Source: Chromera velia (Eukaryota > Sar > Chromeraceae). Taken from it: DNA of 43,262 bases. Positions within the stretch are counted from its first letter, which is position 1. Each line of letters opens with the position of its first letter. Under the pieces are notes generated by a model. The model was not told where the DNA came from, ran no database searches, and saw only the letters and a program-made list of their open reading frames with translations. Location: assembly GCA_018398765.1 (NCBI GenBank), contig JAHBMJ010005732.1, positions 7,501-50,762 on the forward strand. The letters are read 5' to 3'. Positions 32,604 through 43,262 of the stretch are shown in pieces. The position numbers and the translations under genes were made by a program.

Positions 32604-35526
32604 TCAAAATGAGAAAACGCTCTCATCGTCGACAAAGGCTGAGAGAACGAAAAGAGCAACGACGGAGGCGGCCCACAAAAGAAGGAACCAAACTCCCTCT
32701 GCAAAAGTCAATCTGGAACGGATGTTCAGATGCACGCCACAAAGAGTTTGAGCCACTGCCAGCAAGAGACTTTCACCGGGATATTTCCATGCTGTGTCTT
32801 TTCGAAGATTCGCTAAAAGGAGCGACCCTAACAACAAAGAGTTATGCATAACGGAAATTCCCAACGCTTCTGCGACAACGAACGTATGGGCCTGCCGTGT
32901 TCTTTGCCTCGCATGCCCGAGAGGCATAAGAACCGTCCTGGCTGCAGACGCAAAGAAGGGCGCTATAATGCTCCCAGTGAAAAACGAAGGAGCGCCCAAA
33001 CGTCTGCTCACCGTCCATGCCGCCTCAAGTGCGGGTTCTGTCAGAAGAAAACAACCGGTGCTGCCCGCAAGGACCCACAAAATTCCCCTCAACCCTAAGC
33101 CAAAAGGAGAAATATGATCCTCCAAATGGTGGCTAGACACACCAGACCCCCCCCCATGGACCCCCTTCTTGACCCCCCCCCCCAACACACTATCACTCGG
33201 ACCTAGGGACGGAGACGGCTGTGCGACTGGGGGAGGAAGGGGAGAAAAACTATTCGGCGTCCCCCCTCCCCCATCTGACTGCAACCGTGGCACTTCCAGT
33301 CCCGCAACACGAGACGGAGACCTCTCCTCACTGCTAGCCCTCCTTCCCACCCCCACAGGAGGCCCTTCGTCCTCCTGCAAAGGGATGTCTCTCCACCCCC
33401 CCGGCCCTGGAAGGGTTGAGGGGGCTGCCCCAGGGGCTCCGAATTCTGGAGGGGAGGGGGGGGGGAAGGCCGCTGCGGAGGAGGAGGACCCTCTCCTAGG
33501 AACGGTGGCACTAGCACTCGCAGGGCCCCCTGCAGAAACAGAACCGGAACCAGAATAGGAACTGGAGGAAGAAGCAGAGCTGCTAGAACTCCCGTAGGAC
33601 CGGTGTGAGTTCTCAACAACTCGCACACGCCCCACGCGTCTGAGGGCTTTGAGGTCATCTAACGCGCACACCTTTCTCTCCCCCTCAACCCTAGCTCCAT
33701 CTTCCCCGAACTGCACCCCTGCTCTTCTCCTAGGTCTCTCACTAGTTTCATCTGCTTTTTTGCCTAGTTGCTGCTGCTGTTGCCCTGTCCCTTGCTGCTG
33801 CTGCGTACACATCCCGGCATTTTTTAAACTCAACCCCCCACTTGCCCACAACAACAGCGCTACCACAAACTCAGGCAGCGTGATGGTCCTCGACGCATCG
33901 ACATCTGCAGCGCGCATAAAGGCCGTCACACCTTCAACTGATGGGCGCATTCCCAATTCATGAAGCAACGCAGCCACCTCTGCAGAGTCAAGCTCTCCTG
34001 AGTTGTCGGCATCCAACCTCAAGAAAAAGGGGCGGAGAAGCTCTGTGACCTCCTGGCGCGTCTCTTCTTCCTGCAGAAGTTTTGAAATTCGACGTGCGGA
34101 CGGACTCCGTTGAATAAGTCCCTCCTCCTCTTCCTCCTCCCCCCTCCCCATGCCATCGGCCGTCTTCTCAGGTCTCAACATCTCTCTGGCGATTCTTTTT
34201 AGTAAATCCCTCAGCGGCACTCGTTTGGCCTGAATGGCCCTCAAACGGATTTCGTGCAATCGGGCCTTCAAGAGCTGGTCTCGAGACCCTGCTCTGAAAA
34301 CATTCATTCCTATGTGAATCACCCCCACAACCGCACAAACTAATGCTGCCAGAACGGTTTCAGACCGCGCAAAACTTTGAAGAAGCGACGGGCATCTGTC
34401 CCCCAGAACCCTCGAGACAAGGCCAGACAGAAGGATACAATGGGGAATGACAGATAAGAGAAGAACGCCGGCATTGCGCCCGACAGGGCCATAAAATTCA
34501 ATGCCGCTGCGAAGGAACGAAAAGCGATGGTGTCTGCTCAACTGCCGCCATCCCGGCCCGGCCCGCATCGGCCTCGTGTACGTGCAGACAGACTGAACGG
34601 TCCATCTCTGCTGCCACGTCGTCTTCTCCTCTGCCGTCACGAGCTCAATATCGACCCTACCCCAACAGACTACAATGAACAAGGGGATGAACAGACTGAA
34701 AAGAGAAAGAGCCACGTAGGTCCCGATTGCCTTCGTGACGTGTCGAATCTCCAGAGAGCGCGCAGCGTTGAGGACCACCGCCTCTGCAGAAACAAACAGT
34801 TGTCCGCGCATCACTGCATATCGCTACTTCGGTCTTTCTCTGAAGGACATATACAGACGCTCAAACGGACCAGCTGGAAGGCAGCGTGAGACAGGAGGGC
34901 AGGGGGAAAGAAAAGAGAAGAAAGAAAAGCATTTGGAAGCGAAACATTCCGAAAGGAAGTGGAAGGAAATCGGGGAGCAGATAGACACGGGAATGAAGGG
35001 ACTCTGGGGAGAAGAGGTTGGGGACGCACCAGAGAAGAGAAGAGATACTAACAGTTTGGCAGCCTCAAAGGAAAACGGGGAATGAGAGCAGCGAATGCAT
35101 CCACTATCCTGTCTCGAAGGCACAAGGAGGCCACAGAGAAATACTTGAGGTTTCAGGTTGGACGCGACGAGACGGGAAGAGGGAGCAAGAGAGAGAGACG
35201 GAGACCACAAATCATATGGATCTGAACAGAACCGGACAGGACAGCGAGAGACGGAAGAAGAGGAAGAGAGTGAAATCACCAGGCAGGATATCGAGGAGAG
35301 GGATGAGGAGTGCGGCCGCAGCATTTTCCCACTCGGGCACCAAAAGAAGAAAGTGGCACCCGTGGAGGATCAACCCCGCACTTCTGAAGGCAAGATAGGA
35401 GTAGACTGTCAAAAGGAATACTGCCTGGAAAAGGCCAAAGCCGTCCTCTGGCAGAGCTGAAGTTGCAATCCAAAGACTTCCAAGGAAGTGGTGCAGGTCA
35501 AAAGTTTGCCCCGAGTCCCTTGCCAT
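32604..35526 (-). CDS. EF-hand Na+/Ca2+ exchanger-like (NCL-type) membrane protein, two exons
   Basis: Exons 35526-35280 and 34813-32604 join in phase 1 to about 817 residues. The layout is that of plant/protist NCL exchangers: an N-terminal helix block (YSYLAFRSAGLILHGCHFLL, then LIPLLDILP), a second helix block, GVLLLSVIPHCILL, a cytosolic loop with two EF-hands, and a C-terminal helix block. EF-hand 1 (residues 350-361, DADNSGELDSAE) is canonical; EF-hand 2 (386-397, DVDASRTITLPE) is acceptable. Residues after 410 are Gln-, Ser- and Pro-rich and unusually long. The alpha-repeat motifs are altered: where the family has PPFFISF then ASNxSE, this protein has FFTGSIIAPFFASAARTV, and the usual SGLSGS and LAGST are not seen. 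It may be a Ca2+-sensing non-transporter. Upstream exons are possible. Divergent from the phosphodiesterase gene. Confidence 0.75.
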
Positions 35527-36225
35527 TGCGATGGATTGACCGACTAGTTGTCAGTCTGACAAGTGATCACTCTCGCTCACTTGCTCACACGTTTTCTTCC
35601 CTTCCTCTGACAAGGCTTCGGCATCTTTGAGTGACCATCTTCTAGACCCCGTTTTCACGACAAGATGCTCCTTCGATGAGAGTAGTGTTGCGAAAACTTT
35701 GAGAACTCAATTTGCCATGCAGGTTCGCGGGAGAGAGATGGAGAGAGTGTCAGAAGCTTCCTCGTAATTCCTCGTATGCGTCATGCTGTCTCCACAAACT
35801 TTCTTTTTTTGGCAGGATTTTGCAAGGCGCGCGCCAATGCATGCATGGATCCATGCATGCGCGCGCGAGCTAGCTGCATGTATAGGGCATGCATGCGCGC
35901 GCGAGCTAGCTGTATAGGGCATGCATGCATGCAGGCTCTTTTTTCGAACATGCATGCATGCATGCAGATCGAGTTGGCCGGCCGGCGCAATTATATACTC
36001 TCATGCAGCATATATATCTAGCTAACTGCCACCTGTCAGACAGACTTCTCGACTCGATCCCCTTCTCTCAGTCAGCTGTACAGTTCTGTCCGTGTAGCGT
36101 GCGTTGAATGTCTGGCAAACCTCTTGAACTAATTTTTCGGTAATCGCGGGTCCTCTGAGAAGGTCTAGTTATGCCCTCTTGAGGACCCTCCGACTGACTG
36201 ACCTGTGTGTTAATATTTATTGACC
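35527..36225. promoter_or_regulatory. Bidirectional intergenic region with TGCATGCA and AGCTAGCT palindromes
   Basis: This 0.7-kb gap separates the start codons of the minus-strand exchanger and the plus-strand phosphodiesterase. At 35836-35970 there are repeated TGCATGCA octamers, GCGCGCGCGAGCTAGCTG twice (about 35860 and 35897) and ATGTATAGGGCATGC-type direct repeats. TGCATGC is a known promoter motif in apicomplexans, bound by AP2-family factors; its use here is inferred. Confidence 0.5.
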
Positions 36226-37793
36226 ATGAGACAGCCTACCTTCCCAACTCCAGTGCCGGTCAATGTTGAGGCACCGGCAGAAGGGGGAAACCAGAAGGAG
36301 AAGGAGGAGCCTGAAATCTCCCCGTGTGGGCGTCTTGCTTCCCTACTGGAGAATCCGATATCAGAAGGAAATCTCCTCAAGAAGATTTCTCTCAAGAAAC
36401 AGGTGCACGGCGTCACAGGGTTCTTCTTGGACGATGCAATGGAGGCCAAATTCCTCAAGAGCAGACTGGAAGGAAGGAGAAGGGGGTTTCTGGTTCTCTC
36501 TCTGGGGTTCATTCTGATCGAATCGTTGGACTGGGGTCTTCAGGCGAGTTCAAGATACGAAACCGACATCGAAATTACACGAAAATGCCTGACCTTGACG
36601 GTCTGTATTTTCCTTTTCTTCCTGGGTCTCTTTTTCTGGAGATCGTTCCACCATCTCGAGAAAGTCGTTGCAGGGGCGATGGTGGCATGGGTCTTTTGCC
36701 TCGCTATTGTGCGGGACGAAATCCTCTTTGGTCGGCATGACTACTCGACCGTGTGCGGCAATACGTCTGATCTCTTCTTCAGCGAGGCCGCCATCATGAC
36801 CCTCACCACCGCATTTTCGGTCAGTTGGTTGATAGACGCGTGAATGCCATTTACATCACTTACATGTCATGCATGAACACCCAGAGAGACAGCACGCACG
36901 CTTTGACCTCTGGGTCCACAAACGATCGAAAGAAGAAAACCAACGGAATGGAACGTGGTGCGTGCATGCTGAGGTGATGGGCGTACGCGGAAGCAAATCG
37001 CCCTCTTGAATCTGCATGCACTTCTCTTTTGATTGATGCAAAAAAAAACTCTGCCTCTCATGGTGATTCTCTTCAGGTAACCTTCGCGATTTCCTTTCCG
37101 CTTCGCCGCCCGATGTTGGCGTTGTCTCTTGGGTCGGTGGCCGTCATCTCGATCATCGCTGAGGTTCTCGAAAGCTCCGTTTGCAGGTCCGTCTGTAGGG
37201 TTTCTTTCTGTGCGGTGCGTGTAATGCGTGTTCCCGATGACAGACGACTTTGGAGTGCCTTTGTCGGCATCTCACTGCACAGAAACTGCGTGGCCCATTT
37301 GGCCTTCTGTCTGTTTGATTGGTGCCTTCCTCTCAATTTCGAGAATATTGATGTCCAAAGAGGACTTCGTTATGAGACTCTTTTATTTCCTTCCACGATG
37401 TCGGTCATGCATTTGCCATGCATCTTCTCTCGTGAAGAAACTGCGTTTTTGTTCGGCACATCTTCTCATTTTGTTCTCGCCGTAGATTCTCTGAGCATTC
37501 TGTAATGGATGCGTACCTTTCCTGACTTGTTCGCGCTTACGTTTGTGTCTGGAATGAGATGAGATGAGATGTGTTGAAATGCAGAATCTCTCGTGAGGAA
37601 GTCGCCGTCCTGTTCTTCTTTATCCTTTGCGAAGTCGTCGTTTTCGGGGCCGTAGCGTCGGCAGTGATCGGCGAGGAGGTCAGTCAGGGGGCTCTCTCTC
37701 TCTCTGGCTCTGGATCTCTCTCGTTTCTTTCTTTTTCCGTTTTTCTGCCTTCCTCTGTCTCTCTGTCCATCTTTTTGTCCGTCAGGCTCTCTT

Positions 37794-37832
<39 letters not shown>

Positions 37833-38049
37833 TCGTTCTTCTTCCTTTCTCCACTTGTCGCTTCTGCTGTATCTCTCCTTTTGTCTGTGTGTTTTGTCCT
37901 TGCCCCGGCAATAGTCAAACAAATCTTCTCCTTGTCTGTGAGAGTCCGATAAATTCAACTGCAGCGGAGCGTCACTTGAACACACACTCACTCACACACG
38001 CACACTCACACACACACACGCACACACACACACGCACACACACACACGA

Positions 38050-38085
<36 letters not shown>

Positions 38086-38111
38086 ACGCATACGCACACA
38101 AACACACACAA

Positions 38112-38143
<32 letters not shown>

Positions 38144-38168
38144 ACCTACGCACACCTACGCACACACC

Positions 38169-38212
<44 letters not shown>

Positions 38213-38273
38213 CACGCACACGCGCACACGCACGTTCACACGCACATGCACACGCACACGGACACGGACACGC

Positions 38274-38317
<44 letters not shown>

Positions 38318-38342
38318 ACGCACACGCACACACACACGCACG

Positions 38343-38378
<36 letters not shown>

Positions 38379-41300
38379 AACACGGACACGTACAAGCACC
38401 CCGACACGCACACGTAGAAGCACCCCGACACGCACACGTACACGCACATGCACACATAATACACATGCACCGACAGATACAGACATGCACACGCACTCGT
38501 ACAAATACACCTACACCTACACATGATACACATGCACCTGCAGATACAGACACGTTTTCCACCAGAAAGAAAGACATACACTCACATCGATGTCGTACAT
38601 TCTGCTCTCAGCATTACACACCCTCCCCTCACAAGGACGCACATAGCCACAGTAGTCATCGATGGATGCCCCCCTCAGCTTTCTTCAAAGACATGATCCA
38701 CCAATGCTGCTTCCCTCACATGAAGGACTCAACCAAGACTGGAGCAGTAGTACTACTAGCGTCTACTCGGCGCAACAGGTTAGACACGTCGCTGGTGTGT
38801 TTGCGATCTTTCCTTGCTTGCAGTACTATCTCCGCGTGCTGCTGACCAAGATAGGACACCAGAAGACCCGAATTGCGAACTTGACAGAGGAGAGGGACGA
38901 CATGCTGAAGGCCAAAAGTGGAACCAGCTCGGCAGAGAGACTCGTCAATTTGATCAAGGAAGTGGCTAAGGGAATGAGGGCGATGGAGAAGCTCTTCCTT
39001 CTGCCGGTCGGTTAGAGCGATTCAGGCTTTTCTTTTTTTTTTTTTTTGCTGGCGCATGTACATGCATTGTGTTGAGTTGATAGTCAGACCCAGAATCGAA
39101 AGCCAATGGTGGTCATTGCCAGACACTGCGAAGTTACTTGTGGCTTCTCAAACTCTCACATGACTGGCTGTCGAATTGATAAAGACTGACAGAATCGGGA
39201 AACGACCAGAAAGTAAAAAAGAAATGAAAAGAAAAGAAAGAACGTCTTATCGGTTCATTTGTCCCTTCCTGTTTTTTGTTCGTGACATCAACGAAGAGAT
39301 TAGTCTACCGATGTAAGTAAGTCCAAATTTCGACATTTCATTCGATCGGGAGGAAGTCTGGAAGGGAGGGAGGGGTTGAGGGGTCAAGTCGTCTGACAAG
39401 CAAATCACTGAGTGGAGTGATTGAGGGAGTGGGTGCCAAATGATGCATGCACAAATGAAGCGATGATCTACGTGTGAAAGAATCAAAGTGGGAAGGGAAG
39501 GAGTGCACGAATGAATGCTCATATGCACGATTGAAGAAACGAAGAACAACTGACAAAATGACTGCATGCATGCCTGCAGGAAAATTCGGGCATAGAGAAG
39601 GAGACTGCAGCCGATCTTTCCGGCTCTGTCCGACGAATGGTCAAGGACCTGAACGAGGCGACCCACCTGGCCTCGAACGCGGAGCAGTTTTTTGACGTCG
39701 ACATCAAGGGGGTTCGTTGCTCATTACTTTTTTTTGCTGTGTGGTTCGTTCAAGTGATGGAGGATGTGTTGTTTTTAGACCTACACCCTTGTGTGCGTTT
39801 GGCATCTAGCGACACTCTGACTGCAGCCCTGTGCAAAATCACGTGGGTGCAAGAGCTCATGCCCTTTTTTGAGAGCTGTTGGACATTTTCAATTTTGACT
39901 TCGATCAAGATTTGCGCTTCGATCCCGTTCTTGATGAAGCAAGCAAGATCAATCATTGGATCACACGGGATCTGCATCTTTCTTTCTGTGCGTGAGGAAG
40001 AAGACTGACCAGGGAAAACCCCCCACGGTTAAGAGCGCATCGATAAGTATTCAGAGATGAGGAAAGCGAGGTGACGTGCATAAGACTCATCTAGAATGTG
40101 TTTGTGTGTGACTATGCGCGCAAGCGAGGAGATGAGTCGGTGGTCGTGTGTTTTTTTGTGTCCGTCCAGACAGGAGATCTTCCGTTGAAGTTGAAAGTTA
40201 GTCAATGTGCGTGTGCGTCTGGACCTCTAAAGTTGCGTGTGTGTGTGTGTGTGTGTGTGCATCTTTGCAGATGATGAAGCGTCAGAGGAGGCGACCCTCC
40301 CTTGTCTCTCTCTCTCGTCGCCGCTCCTTCGGTTCAACAGACGGACTGGAGGGGGCCGAGGCTTCGTCCGAGTCGGGGGACTTTAGGATCATCTCTTTCC
40401 TGAACGCCAATTTCGCCAAGAGCTCGGCAGTGGCTCTGAATCACACCCACCACAGGAGGATGAGCGAGGTGTCGGACTACTCAGGATTATCTGGAATGCA
40501 GACGGTGGAAAGAAGGGTGGGTAGGTAGGTAGGTAAGTAGAAGGAAAGAAGGTCGCAGCGAGGAGTGAAATGTTTGTTTTGAATTAAGGTGTCACTTGGA
40601 AAACTTCGCACGGATTTTGTGGGCGGTCTCTCTTTCTGTCTGTGTCGGTCTATCTGAGTTGTGCAAGCATCTTGGATTGGAGAGAGCTTCGATCAGCAGT
40701 GCTGTTCAGCATCATGTAGATTTTCTTGTGTCAATATCTGTCTGTGCACATGCACATGATGATTTATTTGTATATGCACGCATGCAGGTGAGTGTGATGC
40801 TGGCGCCAGTTGCGGCCCTCCTCCCTCAATCATTAGCAGAGCAACCGAGAGAAGTTGCAGGAGACCTCTCTCTTTCCTCTGAAGTGAGGGAACATTGGGA
40901 TCTAGACCTCCGTCTGCTGCAGGGAGTGGAGGTGGAGGGTCTGCATGCCAGTTTGGAGGAACAGAAAGAAGAGGCGGAGCGTGGTCTCAGTGTGGGGAAA
41001 ACGCAGGAGGGGGGGAAGCAAGCGCTGGTTGCTGTAAGAATCCGAAACGCGCTGCCTATTGTGGGGCTGCATCTCCTCCGTCCCTTTCTTCAAGATCCTC
41101 TCCGACTGACAAGTCTCCGGAAGTTGACATCTTTTCTGTCACTGGTAAGTTTCGAAGCATATCAGTTGACTGGTACCACAGAATGCCTGGCGATACAGAT
41201 TGACGGCGGAAGGAGTTGCGGGGGAGAATGAGACAGAGAGTTAGCGGCACCATCAAGAGCAAGAAAGAAAGCAGCCACCCGCCTTGCATGCAAGGCAGCA

Positions 41301-43217
41301 CTGTTGGCTGATCCATTGCTGTGACAGTCCCTCAAGAGACTGCGTTCACTTAACTTTTCCTCAAATTGGTCGTCTATTTGATCGATCTTTTCGATAAGTC
41401 CATCCGTTTCCGTACCTTCCTTTCCCTTTCCCTCATCAGGTCGAAAGCAATTACAATGAGGACGCACCCTACCACAACGCCCTACATGGAGCAGACGTCA
41501 GTCAGTCAGTCAGTCAGGCAGTCAGTTAGCAAGTGGGTGAATCAATCGCTCAGTGGGTTGGCCAGTCATTCAGTGATCTTCTTCCCGCGTCTACTTCTCC
41601 TTCCTCATTTCTTCAAGTGTCTTCCCTCGGCGGCCTTTTTCTATCCATCCGCTGTCACAGTGTGTGTCTGCGCATGTGGATGCCTGTGTGCGCGTGTGCG
41701 CATATGTGTGTGAGTGTCTCTGTGTCTCCTCTTCTCTTTGGCTTCATCAAACCGCCTGGCTCTCTTTTCTTCCATATAAATGTCTTAAAAACCTTTCCTC
41801 TATATTCGATTGGGAATTCCAAGCGAACATCCCGATGTCTGCTAATTGCACGTCTTGCAGTTTGCACACCTCGTACTTGCTTTCCGAATTCTTGTGGATG
41901 CGTTTCCAAACTCATCGTTGCAGGTCGCCTCGATGACGGTCTGGCTGACTCAGCAGGTTGGTGTGCGGTGCCGCCTCAGCCCCCTCCAGAACCTCACTGT
42001 GGTCGTCGCCGCACTGTGCCATGACCTGGGACACGACGCTGTCAACAACCTCTTCCATACGAACAGGTAGGCAAGCACCCGGGTCCGCATATTCAATCAT
42101 TCAACTGCGCTCTCCCTCCTAGCTCTGAATAATGTGTTTTTTTTTCTTCTCTGCATCGAATGTGATTGTATATCTGCTTGCCGGCTTGTCCGTCTGTGCG
42201 CCAACCTTTCCGCTTGTTCTGATTCTTGCGGATTTCTATTTTGTGAACCTTTGTTCTTATTTGCCGTGCGTTTATTTATGAGAGTATGTATTTTTTATGT
42301 CCACGTGAATGCATTGCTAATTGTTTGATATGCATCATACGCATACATGCTGCAGTGAGAGCACCTTGGCCCTCTTATACAACGATCGGAGCGTTCTTGA
42401 GAGCTTCCACTGCGCCCAGACTTTCCGAATCCTCAAGGACCCGAGCTGTAATTTCCTCGTCAGTCGATCGGTTGATTTTGTCTTGTTTTCTTTCTCCCTT
42501 TTGTTTTTGCCACTCTCCTCTCCTCTCTACTTTGGTCACAAAGTCTTATCTTCAGGCATTTCCTGAAGACTATGATGCGACACATAACCTCCGGCGCCGA
42601 AGCGCACACAAGAAAATAAAAAAGACAATTAGGAAGGCTCCGAGTGGCAAGGGTCGCCTTGCATCTGTCGATCTTTAGGCTCACTGATCTACTGATTGTC
42701 TTGTATGCATGCATGCATGCATGCATGCATGCATGCAGGAAAACGTGGAGAAAGAGGGGTGGAAAAATTTCCGGTCTGGATTGATCGATCTCATTCTCGA
42801 CACCGACATGAAAGGGGTCGGTTGAACGTCTCTCTGTGTAGGTGGATCGGTTATTTTTTTCTTTAATTGGCCGGATGGTTGGTTGGTTCTGCTGGTCTGT
42901 GTAGTATCTATCTGACCTTTTTATGCTTTCGTCCGATTCTTCTTGCCTTTTCTCTCCCCCACTTTCTCTCACAAGCCTTTAGTCCCTCCCCTCTTTCTTC
43001 CGCCACTCCCATCTGATCTGTGACTTGAATGTCTCTGGCTGGGTCCTGCAGCACTTCCAGTTCGTGTCCACTCTGAAGCTGCGAACGAGGACAGAGGGGT
43101 TCGTCCAGTGCCTCGGGAGGGACTCTTGGGTGGCTCCTGAAAGCGACGAGATACTCAAGAGCATGGACAGCGACGTCTGGCTGGTCACTAGAGCCTGCCT
43201 GAAGGCTGCAGATCTCG
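36226..43217 (+). CDS. Membrane-anchored class I cyclic-nucleotide phosphodiesterase, 3' end outside window
   Basis: Twelve exons join in phase: 36226-36819, 37077-37186, 37585-37678, 38824-39006, 39580-39711, 40271-40516, 40788-41144, 41440-41496, 41924-42066, 42356-42458, 42739-42816, 43052-43217 (754 residues so far). Residues 90-265 contain about six hydrophobic helices, as in apicomplexan PDEs. A coiled-coil-like region (270-370) and a basic Ser-rich linker follow, with RRPS (Ser381) and RRRS (Ser390), which fit PKA/PKG sites. The catalytic HD domain starts at about EHWDLDL. Metal and substrate motifs are present: HNALH (584-588), [10 protein letters not shown] (624-633), DTDM (694-697) and the final Asp in KAADL (753). 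It should hydrolyse cAMP and/or cGMP at a membrane; specificity cannot be read because the C-terminal part is missing. Confidence 0.9.
37419..37454 (+). pseudogene. Exon-3-like relic inside PDE intron 2
   Basis: This segment reads [12 protein letters not shown], against [12 protein letters not shown] at the start of PDE exon 3 (37582-37617). By manual count 25 of 36 bases match. It lacks an AG at the equivalent acceptor position (GCAT instead of GCAG), so it looks like a decayed duplicate of the exon. Confidence 0.4.
37796..37832. repeat. (CTGT)n microsatellite
   Basis: About nine tetranucleotide units in the third PDE intron, 0.1 kb after exon 3. Confidence 0.9.
37979..38460. repeat. (CA)n-rich array in PDE intron 3
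   Basis: Almost 0.5 kb of CA units mixed with CGCA and CACG steps. Long His-Thr frames over it are artefacts. Confidence 0.95.
40233..40260. repeat. (GT)n microsatellite
   Basis: About 13 GT units ending 10 bases before PDE exon 6, where it forms part of the region upstream of the acceptor. Confidence 0.85.
42704..42738. repeat. (TGCA)n run forming a 3' splice site
   Basis: Eight TGCA units end in GCAG, which is the acceptor for the PDE exon at 42739. There is no ordinary polypyrimidine tract between the repeat and the AG. Confidence 0.85.
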
Positions 43218-43262
43218 GTGAGCACATAGAAAGGAAAGGAAAGGAAAGAGAAGGGAAGGGGG

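Noticed and set aside
37571-38845. 424-residue plus-strand open frame, His-Thr rich
   Set aside because: Only its first part is real (PDE exon 3, ending at 37678); the remainder reads through an intron full of (CTGT)n and (CA)n repeats.
42286-42678. Open frame with a basic tail ending at 42678, considered as an extra PDE exon
   Set aside because: Joining exon 42356-42458 straight to 42739-42816 reproduces the normal PDE sequence through the TDM motif; the segment after the TTCAG at 42556 would introduce a stop.
1-43262. tRNA genes, rRNA genes and CRISPR arrays
   Set aside because: I looked for T-arm GTTCRA boxes with matching acceptor stems, rRNA core motifs and spaced direct repeats; none was convincing. 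The regular repeats present are microsatellites and exon duplications.

Overview
The window looks like nuclear DNA of an intron-rich alveolate, most likely a chromerid alga of the Chromera type. This is inferred from the mix of a multi-TM class I phosphodiesterase of the apicomplexan kind, a plant/protist-type EF-hand cation exchanger, tandem CCCH fingers, abundant TGCATGCA motifs, many short GT-AG introns and both LTR and non-LTR retroelements. No species assignment can be proved from the sequence alone. There is no sign of bacterial, plasmid or phage organisation. I rebuilt the genes by hand from splice sites, codon phase and motif continuity.

Layout. 19-2220 (-): four-exon tandem CCCH zinc-finger gene. 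2875-5014 (+): two-exon patatin-like lipase, divergent from the first gene. 5015-9169: no host gene, microsatellites, an AT-rich island and the probable 3' end of a LINE. 9170-9538 (-): small secreted Cys-rich protein. 10128-13166: degenerate retroelement pieces, including a broken LINE reverse transcriptase with an (ATC)n tail. 13233-19596 (-): a complete but dead Ty3/gypsy chromodomain retrotransposon with both LTRs and a 5-bp target duplication, inserted in one arm of an older inverted-repeat element. 20157-22734 (-): four-exon GNAT acetyltransferase. About 24029-24360 (+): armadillo-repeat exon. 25459-30244 (+): an RNI-like leucine-rich-repeat gene built from alternating one-repeat exons, all in phase 1, with tandem duplication of a two-exon module of about 0.9 kb. 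30245-32603: AT-rich island and microsatellites. 32604-35526 (-): two-exon NCL-type exchanger with two EF-hands but altered transport motifs. 36226-43217 (+, runs off the window): at least 12 exons of a membrane-anchored cyclic-nucleotide phosphodiesterase.

Functional links are limited. The Ca2+-linked exchanger and the phosphodiesterase are divergent and share a 0.7-kb intergenic region packed with TGCATGCA and AGCTAGCT palindromes, so joint control of Ca2+ and cyclic-nucleotide signalling genes is possible. The most unusual items are the exon-by-exon growth of the LRR gene, the transition- and CpG-biased decay of the retrotransposon LTRs, and the TGCATGCAG sequences sitting directly on 3' splice sites.
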